Below are positions 21,991 through 38,016 of a DNA stretch of 64,000 nucleotides, in pieces (the stretch's first letter is position 1; each line of letters begins with the position of its first letter). Location: positions 1 to 64,000 of the forward strand of contig CBFFRP010000011.1 in the NCBI GenBank assembly GCA_965644295.1. The letters run 5' to 3'. Source of the DNA: Paraphysomonas bandaiensis. Its lineage: Eukaryota; Chrysophyceae. A program made the position numbers and the translations under genes. Under the pieces are notes generated by a model that had not been told where the DNA came from, did not search any database, and saw only the letters and a list, made by a program, of their open reading frames with translations.

Positions 21991-22405
21991 CTAGCGATAA
22001 GCTTCAACAAACTTCAAGTACGCACATAGGAGTTGGTTGTAGTATAATGGAAGTAAACAATCACGAATGCAAGATCTGCGCTTCTACTCAGCTACTCAGA
22101 AAGGTCACAACAAACCCAAAAGTTGATGTATATCTTCAAGTAACAATATAAAATGTAATCTACAAAATGGAAAAAGTAACTAATTCACTTATTATCCTTG
22201 AACAGTTCAACATCAAAAACATTGCTTTTGAGTTTTGTGGACAGGTAGCTATTCTGGCTCTTGAACGAATATGCCCAGGTGATATCACTAGCTACTATAG
22301 TAACTCGCCTTGAGTGAACCCAACCAACTATAAAAGCAATGCCTAACGGGCAGCCTAAACAACATCACATCGACTACATTTGATACATAGTAAGTGTGAA
22401 CATTT
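21991..22405. other. Intergenic, 3' flank of MCM4
   Basis: AT-rich, no gene or repeat recognised. Confidence 0.6.
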
Positions 22406-27191
<4,786 letters not shown>

Positions 27192-27652
27192 GGAGGATTA
27201 GGGAACCAAACACGCGTGGAATCGATGAAAAACTCCTCAATGGGGTTAGTGCAGCTAAATACAGCAATACCCGACGAAAAGTATCCTTATTACGGTGTTC
27301 ACACTCTGCGGATCAATCAGAAACACTCACACATAACTTCACGACTGTATTTTTATTAGTTTGGAATTTGAATTCAGGGCTGCTGCTCGTGGTGGTATAG
27401 TTTCTAGATAGAAAATCTAAAATCTAGGAATTTATAGTGTTGTGCTCTAAAAAAATAAGGATTTGGTATATAATCTCTAAAACCGCGCACTGTGATGTGC
27501 ATCAGTACATACCATTGCATGGTACAGCAGAATACACATACAGATGTACTTGTGGATAGAGTTTGTACGGATGGCAATTTTGCAGTATATTTTCTATCAA
27601 TAAATTCAGTCTCGCATACCACTGTAACAAACACTTACATACCACATATTAA
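27192..27652. promoter_or_regulatory. Head-to-head promoter gap, MCM4 / SR factor
   Basis: This 461-bp gap between divergent ATGs carries a TACAGCAG at 27523-27530. No gene is seen. Confidence 0.5.
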
Positions 27653-28489
27653 ATGTCGACTGTCTACGTGGGTAATCTTGATTTTGATGCCAACTCTGGC
27701 GATCTTCGCCGTGAATTCGACCGATATGGACGGCTTCGTGATGTTTGGGTTGCAAGGAGACCACCAGGTTAACAGTCGTCTTGTTTATTTTCCCGTATAA
27801 TGCTTTAATCAGGGTTTGCATTTGTTGAGTTTGAAGATAGGAGAGATGCTGAGGATGCTGTCAGGGATATGGACGGGCGGTATATTTTGAATAAAAGGAT
27901 TCGTGCTGAAATCAGCCGTCGCGGTGGCGCTCGCAATGATCGCGGTGGCGGGGATAGAAACCCCCGTGGCCCTCCTCAGCGCACTCCTCATAGAATTAAG
28001 ATCACAGGACTTCCAGACAATGCATCTTGGAAGGAACTGAAAGATATGTTCAGACGTGATACTGAGCCCGTATATGTCGACCTTCGAGGACGTGGTACAG
28101 CTGTTGCTGAGTTCGCGGAGGCGGGCGACGTTGGCCGCGCTATCGAACTTTTTGACGATACCAAAATCATGGGGAGCTACATCCGCATTGAGCGTGACGA
28201 AACAGATGGCAACGAGAGGTCCGACAGTTGGCAGCGAGTATCTCGCCCCCCACGCCGTGGAGGCGACAGGTCCCGTTCACGTTCTAGAGGGAGAAACCAC
28301 AGGGACCGCTCCAGGAGCCGTGACAGGGACTCCCGTCGAAGAAGATCGCCTTCTCCAGAACCGCGCAGAAGACGCTCACCATCTCGCTCTCGCTCCGGTG
28401 AGGCGGAGAGAAGAGACCGAAGCAACTCCGGTGCAGAGGCTAACGGAGGTGATAGAAACGACACCCGGCGCTCTCCTTCTCCTGTCTAG
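27653..28489 (+). CDS. SR splicing factor, SRSF1/SF2-like
   Basis: Two exons (27653-27767 and 27813-28489) give 792 nt, or 263 residues. RRM1 carries RNP2 VYVGNL at the N-terminus and RNP1 GFAFVEFED just after the intron. A Gly/Arg hinge ([16 protein letters not shown]) follows. RRM2 carries SWKELKDMF, a variant of the SWQDLKD signature of SRSF1-type pseudo-RRMs. The C-terminal 70 residues are an RS domain ([25 protein letters not shown]) ending in RRSPSPV. Such proteins act in constitutive and alternative splicing in nuclear speckles, which suits the intron-rich setting. Confidence 0.95.
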
Positions 28490-30284
28490 GCCGTAAAGTC
28501 TGGAGAATCTTTTCATCAAACCGAGGCATATGGTAGGTATCATGTGCTCTATGTTTGATGTTGAGAATGGTGGTATGAATAATGCAGCCGATACAATAAT
28601 GTGGTGCTATCTAGTCTTTTGTGGGTGTTGTTTCGCTTGTTCTAATGCGTAATTTGAACCCAGTTGCATCTCTCCACTGAATGCTGATGTGTTGATTGAT
28701 ATCGCTGCATGACTGTGCTACCGTACTATCACTCTTCTACTCCTACTAGATTGAATGAATGAATTTGATGTGACTACTCGTGACCGCTTAGCATCCTTAC
28801 ACTACCACATGGAGTGCCACACCACCACGGGCACCCTGCACTTGATTGAACGTTCCTGCTATACATGATTACTTTACCTTCAATGTACTGGACTCAGTGG
28901 ATAGGCAATATTGCTTACGCTGTCGCAGGCCATTTCTTATCGTACGTGCTGGTAACAGCCTGTTTTGAAACATAGATAGTAGTCAGGGAACTAGCACTAG
29001 CGAGCTACTTGTATTACATAGATTTTCAGAGTCTTTAGTTTATTGGTGTTTAGATTCAAATTACCGGTAAAACACATCATTTTTACCCGTATCAGTAAGT
29101 TTGTTTTACTTTGCCGTGGTTTGTTTATTATCTTCTTGTTTTTTGCTTTGTTTTTTCTTTATAAATGGCCAATATGTTACGGTTATGTCATACAAATATG
29201 TTACGTTTGTGAATAGTGCAGCTTATATTTACTAATTAATAATACTCTTATGGCTAACAATCCTTCGTGAAGAAACCCTGTAGGAATTGAATCTAATTAG
29301 TGCAATATGTAGCTGTTGTGTAAGTTATCCCATAGAAGTATTTATTGTACAGCTACTTATCTAAAGCACACATGCGACGTAACTCAGGCAGATGTGTAGG
29401 TATGTTGTATGTAGTGAGTCTGCAGCAGATGATATGTCCGTGGGGGTGTAAACAACGTTGTATTGACAAACCTGCACTCAATACAGACAACACCTAATAG
29501 CGTTAAGAATAATTGCTATGACTTGTACACAATATATATAGGTATATTTATTTCATTATATTTACAATCGTTTATTATATTATTCACTATATCAGGGCAA
29601 TATATATCTGTAAGTTATACGCATTTCAGCAACAAGCATTCCCGTCGTTGAGCATTGAGAAGATAGCATTGAGCTAAACAAAACCTGTACATATATAGAA
29701 TACCTACATCACACTCACTACCCTGACTGTACTTCAGTCCTGTCACCCTCAACTGGTTATACACTGCGGGCTCCTTGTATGTTGTAACTTACTATTTAAA
29801 ATTCACTTACAACAACACCCCACTTCACCTATGTTTCCTACCCAATATCGATATCATATCTTCCTCTTCATTGTCCTCTACAGAGTACTCCAGATATCCT
29901 CTCCTATATCTCATAAGCTACGAAGATCTCTGCATGGGAGCATCTGCACCAAAGATACGCTTATCCGTATTCCCATATACAGCTGTATACTGCCATTAGA
30001 AAAGTCGAGAACAAAAATTCCAACCATTTTTTTCCCATGACAGTCTGCTGTATATGCATATGAGGTGTGTGCAGAGTGTATGTGCGTATCCATATCGAGT
30101 GAGTACCTTCCACATGCATGTCTAGTCTCAGTCTACAGCAGGTAGTAGCACACAGCAGGATGCAGTCCATATGATGGGCGGTATGTATGTATCTATATAT
30201 CCATCTCCTCACTACCGCCATATATGAGTATCATCATATAATCCCATTACAACCATCACACGGAGTATTTAACGAATCATCACA
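28490..30284. other. Intergenic between two same-strand genes
   Basis: This is the only host-gene junction in the window without a change of strand. The left part is the 3' flank of the SR gene, with nothing recognised. The right part contains CTGCTGTA at 30046-30053 and TACAGCAG at 30134-30141, so it may act as the GPAT promoter. A possible small minus-strand gene (about 30041-29850) is discussed in the findings but not called. Confidence 0.5.
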
Positions 30285-32719
30285 ATGAGTGGGCCTGATA
30301 AAATCCCTCTACGAGCTATTCGTTTCCGCATCGCAGTGTGCATAGCGCTGATGATGTTTTCTCTGGATTCACTAAAGTAACACTCCGTATAACATACATG
30401 TGTGGCTATGTATATAAGTGTATATATATGTGTGTGTAGACGTTACTGTATCGTATTGCATCGTATGGCTTCATGCATAATTTAATATACTTCAACTATA
30501 TTTTGATGGGCATAACTCTCTCTCTGCAGCCCAGTGAAGATATTCTGCGCTGCTATAGGATTTAAGACGCATTGGGTGGCAGTAGTATCTTTCATAGTAT
30601 GTGTGGCTATCGTCGCAACTAATGCTCAAGATTTAGTGTATTTTACAACTAAGGTTTGTCGTTTACTATATGTGTAATATGAGTTGATTTAATTGGATCA
30701 AAAGGTATTTCTCCACTCTATATTATCGATATTCTTCTCTTCTGTTGAAGTAATCGGCAAACAAAACATTCCTAGTCATGGCCCTATCATATTTACTGGC
30801 AACCATATGAACCAATTTGTGGATGCTCTTATTATGCTGGTTACGAATCCACATAAAGTAGGATTTTTGGTTGCTGAGAAAAGTTACAACAAACCCATTA
30901 TAGGACATTTCGCGAAAGCTGTGGGATCTATCCCAGTTACACGTCCCCAGGATGCCGCGGAGAAGGGCCCAGGCCAAATTTCGTTTGATGGGTGCACAGT
31001 TCGCGGTGTTGGCACCTCTTTCACATCACTGAAGATTGGGGACAAAATAAGGCCCGGACGTAATGCAGATGGGCATTCCATTAAGTCAATTGTATCTGAC
31101 ATTGAGCTAATTGTTGCCGACACTGCCAATGTAGAGCCTTGTGGTATCCCAACGACGTACGATATATTACGTTCTGTTGACCAATCTCAGGTATATAATG
31201 AGAGCAGAGCTGGAGCGAGATTGTTCATTGATGTTTGCAGATGTTTGACCGTGTGCATGCAGCACTTGCGCAGGAAGAATGTCTAGCGATATTTCCAGAG
31301 GGTGGATCTCATGACCACACCCATCTGCTACCGCTCAAGGTGCTCCGTATTTACAAATTTATTCACAAAAATAACAAGCGTGTGCTGTGTATACTAACGT
31401 AGGCTGGAATTGCTGCCATTGCATTCGGAGTGATGGAAAAGTATGCGGTAAATGTTCCAATTGTACCCGTGGGGCTCAATTACTATCGCGGCCACCGCTT
31501 CAGAGGCAGAGTGGTGATTGAGTTTGGTGCTCCATTGCGAATAGACAATGAAATGTACCAAGCTTACCGAAAGTCTAAACGAGAGGGCTATCAGCAATTG
31601 CTATCAAGAGTAGAGGACAGTATGAAAGGTACAATGATTGAACGACGAGGCTTATTATAACCTTGTATGCATCGGCACTTAGGTGTATTGGTAACTGCTC
31701 GAGACTACAACGAGCTAAAATTGCTCCATACTGCTCGAAGGTTATATCAAAACCCAACTAAGGTAATATCAACGCAAGAAAAGCAAAACCTTGCTCGGCG
31801 GTTTTCTGTGGGTTTTTCGATTATTAGAGACAAGTATGGTGAAGGGTCAGAAAAGACACTTCCTAATGACATTGAGAAGGTTAGAAAGCGCCTAGCAGAG
31901 TATCAGGCTTCACTAGATGAATGGGGGTTAAGAGATTACCAAATCAATGCTCTGGGTACACCATTTGCTTCTCAACTGCAGACATTTTTTCATGCCCTTT
32001 TGGTATGGATTCTCGCAGTTATACCGTCATTAGTTCTCAACGCGCCAGTTGGATTTGCGGCTCACTATTGGGCACACAGAGAAGCGAAAAAAGATCTCAA
32101 AAACTCACGTGTGAAATTGCATGCTCGAGATGTGCTGCTATCAAAAAAGATATTGTTTTCTCTTGTTGCAGTGCCAGTGTTGTGGCTGTCTTACTCCATA
32201 TTGCTATACACCCTTACTCCATTTTCGCTCGAAACTGTTGTGTTATTTTCACTGGGACTGCCTGTGTTTTCTTATATTGGGGTTATGGCTGTAGAGGCCG
32301 GTATGGTTGATCTTAAAGATTTGAGACCAGCATTTCTTCGACTTCTACCGTCTTTCCGTACGAATGTAGGAATGCTTTCTGACAATAGTATTTTCGTAAC
32401 ATGTAGTCATGTGTAGGTGATCGAAATATTACCCAAGACACGACTAGCACTTCAAATGGAAGTTAAAGATTTGGTCCGAAAATACGGCCCGGAGTTAGGA
32501 GATCTCTACTACAAAGAAGAAGTTCAATGGCATCAAGTGCTGAAGAAAGTAGGATCACGTTCGGATCTAGACGATGAGAAGTTAAACAAACGACTACTTT
32601 CCGATTCGAAGCCATTGTCGTCGGATTCATTAGCGGAACAACAGGAGGCAGCATTTGGTTGCGGTATTGTGGATGTCAATACTGATGGTGGTACTGACCT
32701 ATCAAAGAAACTGAAATAA
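30285..32719 (+). CDS. Glycerol-3-phosphate acyltransferase, Sct1/Gpt2 type
   Basis: Seven or eight exons. It transfers an acyl group to glycerol-3-phosphate (or dihydroxyacetone phosphate) at the ER, the first step of phospholipid and triacylglycerol synthesis. The acyltransferase blocks are clear: HGPIIFTGNHMNQFVDAL (the HANQFVD-type active-site block of yeast Gat1/Gat2), IGHFAKAVGSIPVTRPQD, the long insert typical of this subfamily, FPEGGSHDHTHLLPLKAG and VPVGLNYYRGHRFRGRVVIEFG. Downstream come helical pieces and two membrane-spanning stretches (HALLVWILAVIPSLVL; LFSLVAVPVLWLSY followed by another at TVVLFSLGLPVFSY). The short first exon and second exon supply the N-terminal membrane segments (AVCIALMMFSL; VAVVSFIVCVAIVA). 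The C-terminal tail is Ser/Lys-rich and soluble. Confidence 0.9.
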
Positions 32720-33689
32720 ATTATATATACTGAGAACTATTCTATTAAGTGCAGCGAAGTTAGGATACCGTCGTATACACATCATGACTACGCTGTAAAC
32801 TATTATGTGGCAACATCTAATTTATCTCTGGATTTGTCCCATCGTTTCAACGTTGTCTGGGTTAGTGAATCTTTGCAATGTTTCTAAGCACGTAGTTAAT
32901 GTATTAATTCTTTCCACTGATAAATTTTATTCCTACTCCTGGTGATGCAGTTTTCTATATTATATATTTCATTGCTACACAGAATACAGATTGCTGCTAT
33001 CGATCTAGCAATATACAATATACAGTAATATACATTCGAATGGTTTAACCGAACACTCAATAATCAGTAACAATTGTGATCAATATCTCTTACCATTCAT
33101 TGTTATTTACTAAATTATATTCACACTGGTAAGAATCAATATTATCAGATCTTAGATAGTTACAACATTAAACAGTCAATATATTATATATTTCGGTTTT
33201 ACGAATGTAAATCGAATCATATCATTAATTCATGAGTAGCAAACCCCCTGCCTAGTCGCGTCACATGCAATACTTTAAGTAAAAGTCATAATTCAAAAAA
33301 CTTACATATAGAGCTAAATCCAATACGATAATAGTGAACAAATTACAAGTACCAAGTATAAAATATATAATATATAAACTCTTTACATAGAACTTGTTCG
33401 ACAAGTGATGAGTACACAGTTTACTGCTTTGCTTCTTCTTCTTCACTATTATTGAAACTTTTAGAATTCAACACATGGACATTGTCATGGTATATACTAT
33501 ATACATTACTATTTCTAATTTCTACGGTGGTACTGTATTGTGTCTGCTAAAAAGAACAATTACGATAAAACACCACAAAATAATTATTACACTTGTGCTA
33601 ATATTCCACGCACGAGAAGTACAACACAATATAACACCAATGTTGAGAAGTTACATTAAACCAAAACCTTGCCATAAATTAGCATGTCG
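32720..33689. other. Tail-to-tail intergenic region
   Basis: AT-rich. It contains a 46-bp dispersed repeat at 32963-33008 and nothing else recognised. Confidence 0.6.
32963..33008 (+). repeat. Copy of repeat also found at 21955-22000
   Basis: Shares tatttcattgctaca, agaataca and a degenerate gctgctatcgat stretch with 21958-22003, at about 80% identity by eye over 46 bp. Confidence 0.6.
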
Positions 33690-35339
33690 TTATATACAGT
33701 CAGAAATTCTCAGTTCACCTCTTGTTGCCACTTTTCTCAAGTAAGGCTCTACTGCAGAGGCTGCGTCCTTAATTCTAGCTTCCGGAGATTGTGGGAGGTC
33801 TTGGTGCATAAATGCAGGTTTCTGACTGTTGGCAATATCCGCTACGGCCAGAGCATCTGAAGCTGACACTTGAGTAGTTTTCTCGACGCTTTTCGCATGT
33901 TCTAAAAGTTCCATTCTATCAGCTGGGTTCAAAAGAGAACGCGGAGATCGAACACAAGTTTGAAACGGCGGTACCGGTGCCTTTAATTCAGGAGCTCCCG
34001 ATGGTGCAAAGCCCCAGCCAACAGCCATTCCTGCAACACCAGTGGTGTCATTGGCACTGTCTATGCTACTCGACTTTTCTTGGGAGCTCTTTTCAGTGTT
34101 ATCTCTACATCGCATCTCACGTGCTACACTTGCTGCAGGAGTCCTACCCCTCCGGGAACGTACAGAAACTTCCACTTCTGCAAATGGATCAACCGCATGA
34201 TGCACGGATGGAGATAAAGGGCGCTGTCTCAAGGACGATCGGAAATCATGACTGGAGACTCCTGTCTTGATTTCTCGACGACGCTTTTCCACATGTGTCT
34301 GTGATGCTTTAAAATTCTTACGTTGTTTGTAAGTTAGCCGACTGTAATAGTTTAGTTAGTACAGATGCAAGCTTAATGTATGTACAGATAACATAGGAAA
34401 AATTGTCTTACAGATTACGTAGGAGTACAAATTCATAGATAATAAACGCTACACTTACTTGATAGATTCCTCATAAGCCTGAGTTTGCCTCTTTACTACT
34501 CTTAAATACTCTTTATATTCCTCCTCTGTCATGTACTCTTCGTTGGATTCCTCATGACTTCCACCATCTGACGATTCATGAAGAAGGTGCAGAAGTTCCT
34601 TGCGACGATCAGGTGATGTCAGCTTCCAGCCCATCATTCGACCATGTATTAGGTGGGATGGAGCATCGTCGTCAGAAACTGTTGAGGACGACGAAAGGTC
34701 ACCTAATATTCCTGTACGGTCTTTTGGCAGAGAAGCCGTAGAAACAGCCGCTAAAGCCGCGGCTAGGGATTCCTCAGGCCCAATGTGATTATTTCCCTGT
34801 CCATTATTTCTATTGTTAGGTACCAGAGGTTTTGGTTGTGACGTTCTGCTGGTACTGAATTTAGAACCCCTTAAGCAATTAGGGGCGCGCTTCTTTGTCG
34901 GCAGCTGATGTTGTATTGAATGTGCTGCGGGCCTCGGAACAGGTTCTTTCTTGATGGCCTTCAGCTGGTCTTTAGATTTTTTAGCTGGGAACTTACAAGA
35001 CGCTCCAACAATCAGTTTTGGAGTAGGTACATCCTCAGGGAGAGTCACCGTCATATTTTTCAATTTATCTGAAACATCCCCTGTAGTAGAAGGCTTGGTC
35101 CGATGATAAATCGGTGACAGGGGTCTTGATGCGTGTCTGTGAGAGGGGTGAGCGGGACTGGGACTGGCATCGATATCATCGATAGCATATATAGCCAACT
35201 CTCTCGTCTTAAAATCAGTCTCAGGAGTGAATATGTCTCCAGGGCAATACTCTGAGCTCCTCGAGACCACTACACCGGATAGTGATGGAGAAGAGAAGGC
35301 TTTCTCGAATCGTATATCGCCAATTAAACGTAGAGACAT
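33690..35339 (-). CDS. Unknown low-complexity protein
   Basis: Two exons (35339-34459 and 34341-33690) sum to 1533 nt, or 510 residues. The protein is Ser/Pro/Thr-rich with little hydrophobic core, so it is probably largely disordered. Visible pieces are an acidic EESNEEYMTEEEYKEYL helix running into a basic Lys/Arg-rich stretch across the intron, probably a coiled coil of about 60 residues; poly-Ala (LAAALAAVSTA); and SPRSLLNPADRMELLEHAK near the C-terminus. Many SP and TP sites suggest proline-directed phosphorylation. No family is recognised. It shares a head-to-head gap with the glycosyltransferase-like gene at 35877. Confidence 0.65.
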
Positions 35340-35876
35340 GTGGGGCTAATAGAAGATCATTCAAAGAGATGTGTGTATGTAGAAGTGATAGAGGGATATG
35401 GAGCAGAGGTCTTGACGGTGAACGGAGGAGTTGGGGTGTGATACTTCGTGTTAAATATACAGTGAGGTGACTCTATGTACACTATCGTGGTGGTTACATG
35501 TGTGACAACTGCACCCACAAGAACGAGTACAGCAGCATACTGTACATACAGCAGTATGGAGTACATACATGTAAATATGTTGAGGATCACACTAAAAACT
35601 CTGCATTGAAATCAAGAAAACCTGGTTTTTATACGGCGAAAACTGCACATAGAGAAGTACTCGTACTTATGTACTCTGCTTGGTATATCCGGATCTCTTG
35701 TATAGAAGTACATGTACTCTGCTGTGCACACACGTACTGCTGTACAGCTTCTCCAGGTACTACGCATTTGTGCATTGAGAGACTAGAATGTACCTATCTA
35801 TCCACCCCGCCCGTCACATGCATATATAAGATCCATTAACCACATCTACCTCTACGATAACTCTGTCCCGATCTCA
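35340..35876. promoter_or_regulatory. Head-to-head promoter gap with three TACAGCAG motifs
   Basis: This 537-bp gap has TACAGCAG at 35528-35535 and 35547-35554 and CTGCTGTA at 35737-35744. GTACTCTGCT and GTACAT words recur around them (for example gtactctgct near 35670 and 35714). Confidence 0.6.
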
Positions 35877-37019
35877 ATGCTCCCTACCCTCCTCCTCCTC
35901 CTCACCCTCCTCTCCTCCCCCCTCCCTACTATCCAGTCCTCATACTTCCCCCGTGACACTATCAGCAGAGCTCTCGCATCTGTTAACAACACACACACAC
36001 ACAATCACACTACAGCTATAGTGTTCTATGGACTCCATCCCAAACCAGAGCTCACAGCCGCTGTGTTGAGTCTCATACAAACCCTTCCCTCCGCCTCTGT
36101 CTTCTTCATATCTAACACCGCTGCTGTTCAATTAGATCCTCATATAAAAAAACACGTTGCTGTTATTCATATGGACTCAATGAGTGAGAGTGGAGTGGAT
36201 CCCTCAAGACATGATTCTGAAGTTGTAATGAAAGCTCAAGCACTTATTTCAGGTATATCATATGTGACTATGACATTGATGTGATGTTTGACTACTGCGG
36301 CATTGTTGTGACGTTCTCTGCAGGATGGACTAGAGGCATTCTACCTGAGAATGTGCTGTGTGTGGATATGGATATTATTTTCAACCCATCACCTTCTGAA
36401 GGATACACGATTATGCATGCACTTGATTATCTTAAGGTGTGTGTATTGTGTTTGCTACATTGCCTGAATTGGTAGTAGTGTACGATATGTATGAGTACGT
36501 CAGTTATGTTCAGAATTGTAATTCCTCATCTGATCCTGGTGCAGTACTATGACATAGTAGGAGTTCTTGAAGGGTGGCATCTTCAACTTGGTATGTTTGC
36601 TGTTAGAAAAAAGGGAGCAGGTCTTATGCATGCCTGGATAAATAATTACCGAGAATTCAAAGACATCAGTGCTGAGAGAGGTAGGTTTAAATTAGTTCCA
36701 ATGTATTGTCTGCGTCATGTCGTTATTGATCTGATATAAAGAAGTGTTTTGTTGGGTAACTTCATTTCATTCAGCACTAATGCAAGCTATGGAGAGGAAT
36801 GAGCAGTATCGTCTCTATCCACTTCCTTCAGCTTTCAATTTCAGGCCAAGTACAGTTTTGCCGCCAATGGAGGTGGCGTCCACACCAACCATACTCCAGA
36901 CACACATGTACACAAATTCAAAGAGTAGCATTCGTGATTTCGTGGGACTAGTACGCCATATTGCAGTCACACTGTTAGAGGATATCATGTATAACCTATC
37001 TAGTGTGTACGACATATAG
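35877..37019 (+). CDS. Secretory-pathway glycosyltransferase-like protein
   Basis: Four exons (35877-36252, 36324-36436, 36545-36680, 36775-37019) sum to 870 nt, or 289 residues. An N-terminal signal peptide or anchor (LLLLLTLLSSPL) is followed by a GT-A-like fold: IVFYGLHPKPELTAAVLSL, VDMDIIFNPS (a DxD metal/nucleotide-sugar motif at about 147-149), LGMFAVRKKGAGLMHAWI (the strand seen after the acceptor site in many nucleotide-diphospho-sugar transferases) and YRLYPLPSAFNFRPS. This order matches the general plan of the nucleotide-diphospho-sugar transferase families (GT8/GT77-like), but I cannot name the exact family or the sugar. It probably acts in the ER or Golgi lumen. Confidence 0.65.
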
Positions 37020-38016
37020 GCCTGTAATCAAATTCAATTGTAGCAGAATTGTGTCTAAAAACTGTAACCTTTGTAACTATATACTGTACAAAGACGATTT
37101 AATATTGAAGTATTTTTTTACTTTTGCCCTTTGTACTACTTATCCTCCTTCGCAATCTCACTATGGGCTTTCCGCATGTGGCACATCTATGCATTGACCA
37201 ACATTCTTAGTTTCATCAAATCATGGCACATCAACCCTCTCCTCCTCATTCGCTACCATTTTGAATTTTTCCCATTTTACAACTTACATCGGTCAGAAAA
37301 GTTAAGTCGTTTGAATCAAAATTCCCTCAACAAAGTCGGACCCGCACTGTTGAATTCTGAGAACAGCATATGTTCATCAGTCAGTTCTATATCTTGTATA
37401 GTCACATATCAGTAACTGAGTTTAATTCCTTTGTACCTATAATCAATACACACTTACACCTATGTGTTGACTTCACCTATTGCACACTATTAACTATTAA
37501 CTCACTTCAATTGCACAACATATATCACATCATATTGCAGAACTCAACAAGGTATATCAACATTCTGCTTGCTCACTGTGTCGGCTTTGATAGCGTGGTG
37601 ACGCACACGCAGCTGTCGTAGCGTTGAATATCAGAGTTAAGAGATAAGCACTCACTCCTAAACACCTACTATTGCTAATAATAAGACATTCACTACTAGG
37701 GTTAGAATCGGAATGTATAATTAGCTCTTTACGTCTACTATATTCATTAGACGACAACGGTTCACCACTGGATATAGAAGTATAATATGGTCAGAATCAG
37801 TGAATGATTCTCAATCAATATAGTTTCATTGCATCAGATATTATTAACTTATAGTTGAATATCAGCTAGCTAGTCTGACTACATTTCTCAGATGAGCATA
37901 ACTGCGAAAGCAACGTACATTCAGTAGTATATCCGCGGAACCTTCAAAGATATCATCTTAAGGTATGATATTTGCTCATATGCTGTTGTCAATTTTCAAT
38001 TTCCATTACCCTATAC
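37020..38016. other. Tail-to-tail intergenic region
   Basis: AT-rich. It contains a degraded copy of the LINE-tail repeat at 37590-37700. No gene is seen. Confidence 0.6.
37590..37700 (+). repeat. Degraded LINE-tail repeat copy
   Basis: The word gtgacgcacacgcagctgtc followed by gtagcgttgaat matches the LINE tail (gcgacgcacaagcagctttc, gtagcgttaaat). Then acctactattgctaataata and agacattcac match the distal part at 21892-21920. The conserved short reading frame (Asp-Ala-His-Ala-Ala-Val-Val-Ala-Leu-Asn) matches the LINE-tail frame (Asp-Ala-Gln-Ala-Ala-Phe-Val-Ala-Leu-Asn). Confidence 0.7.
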
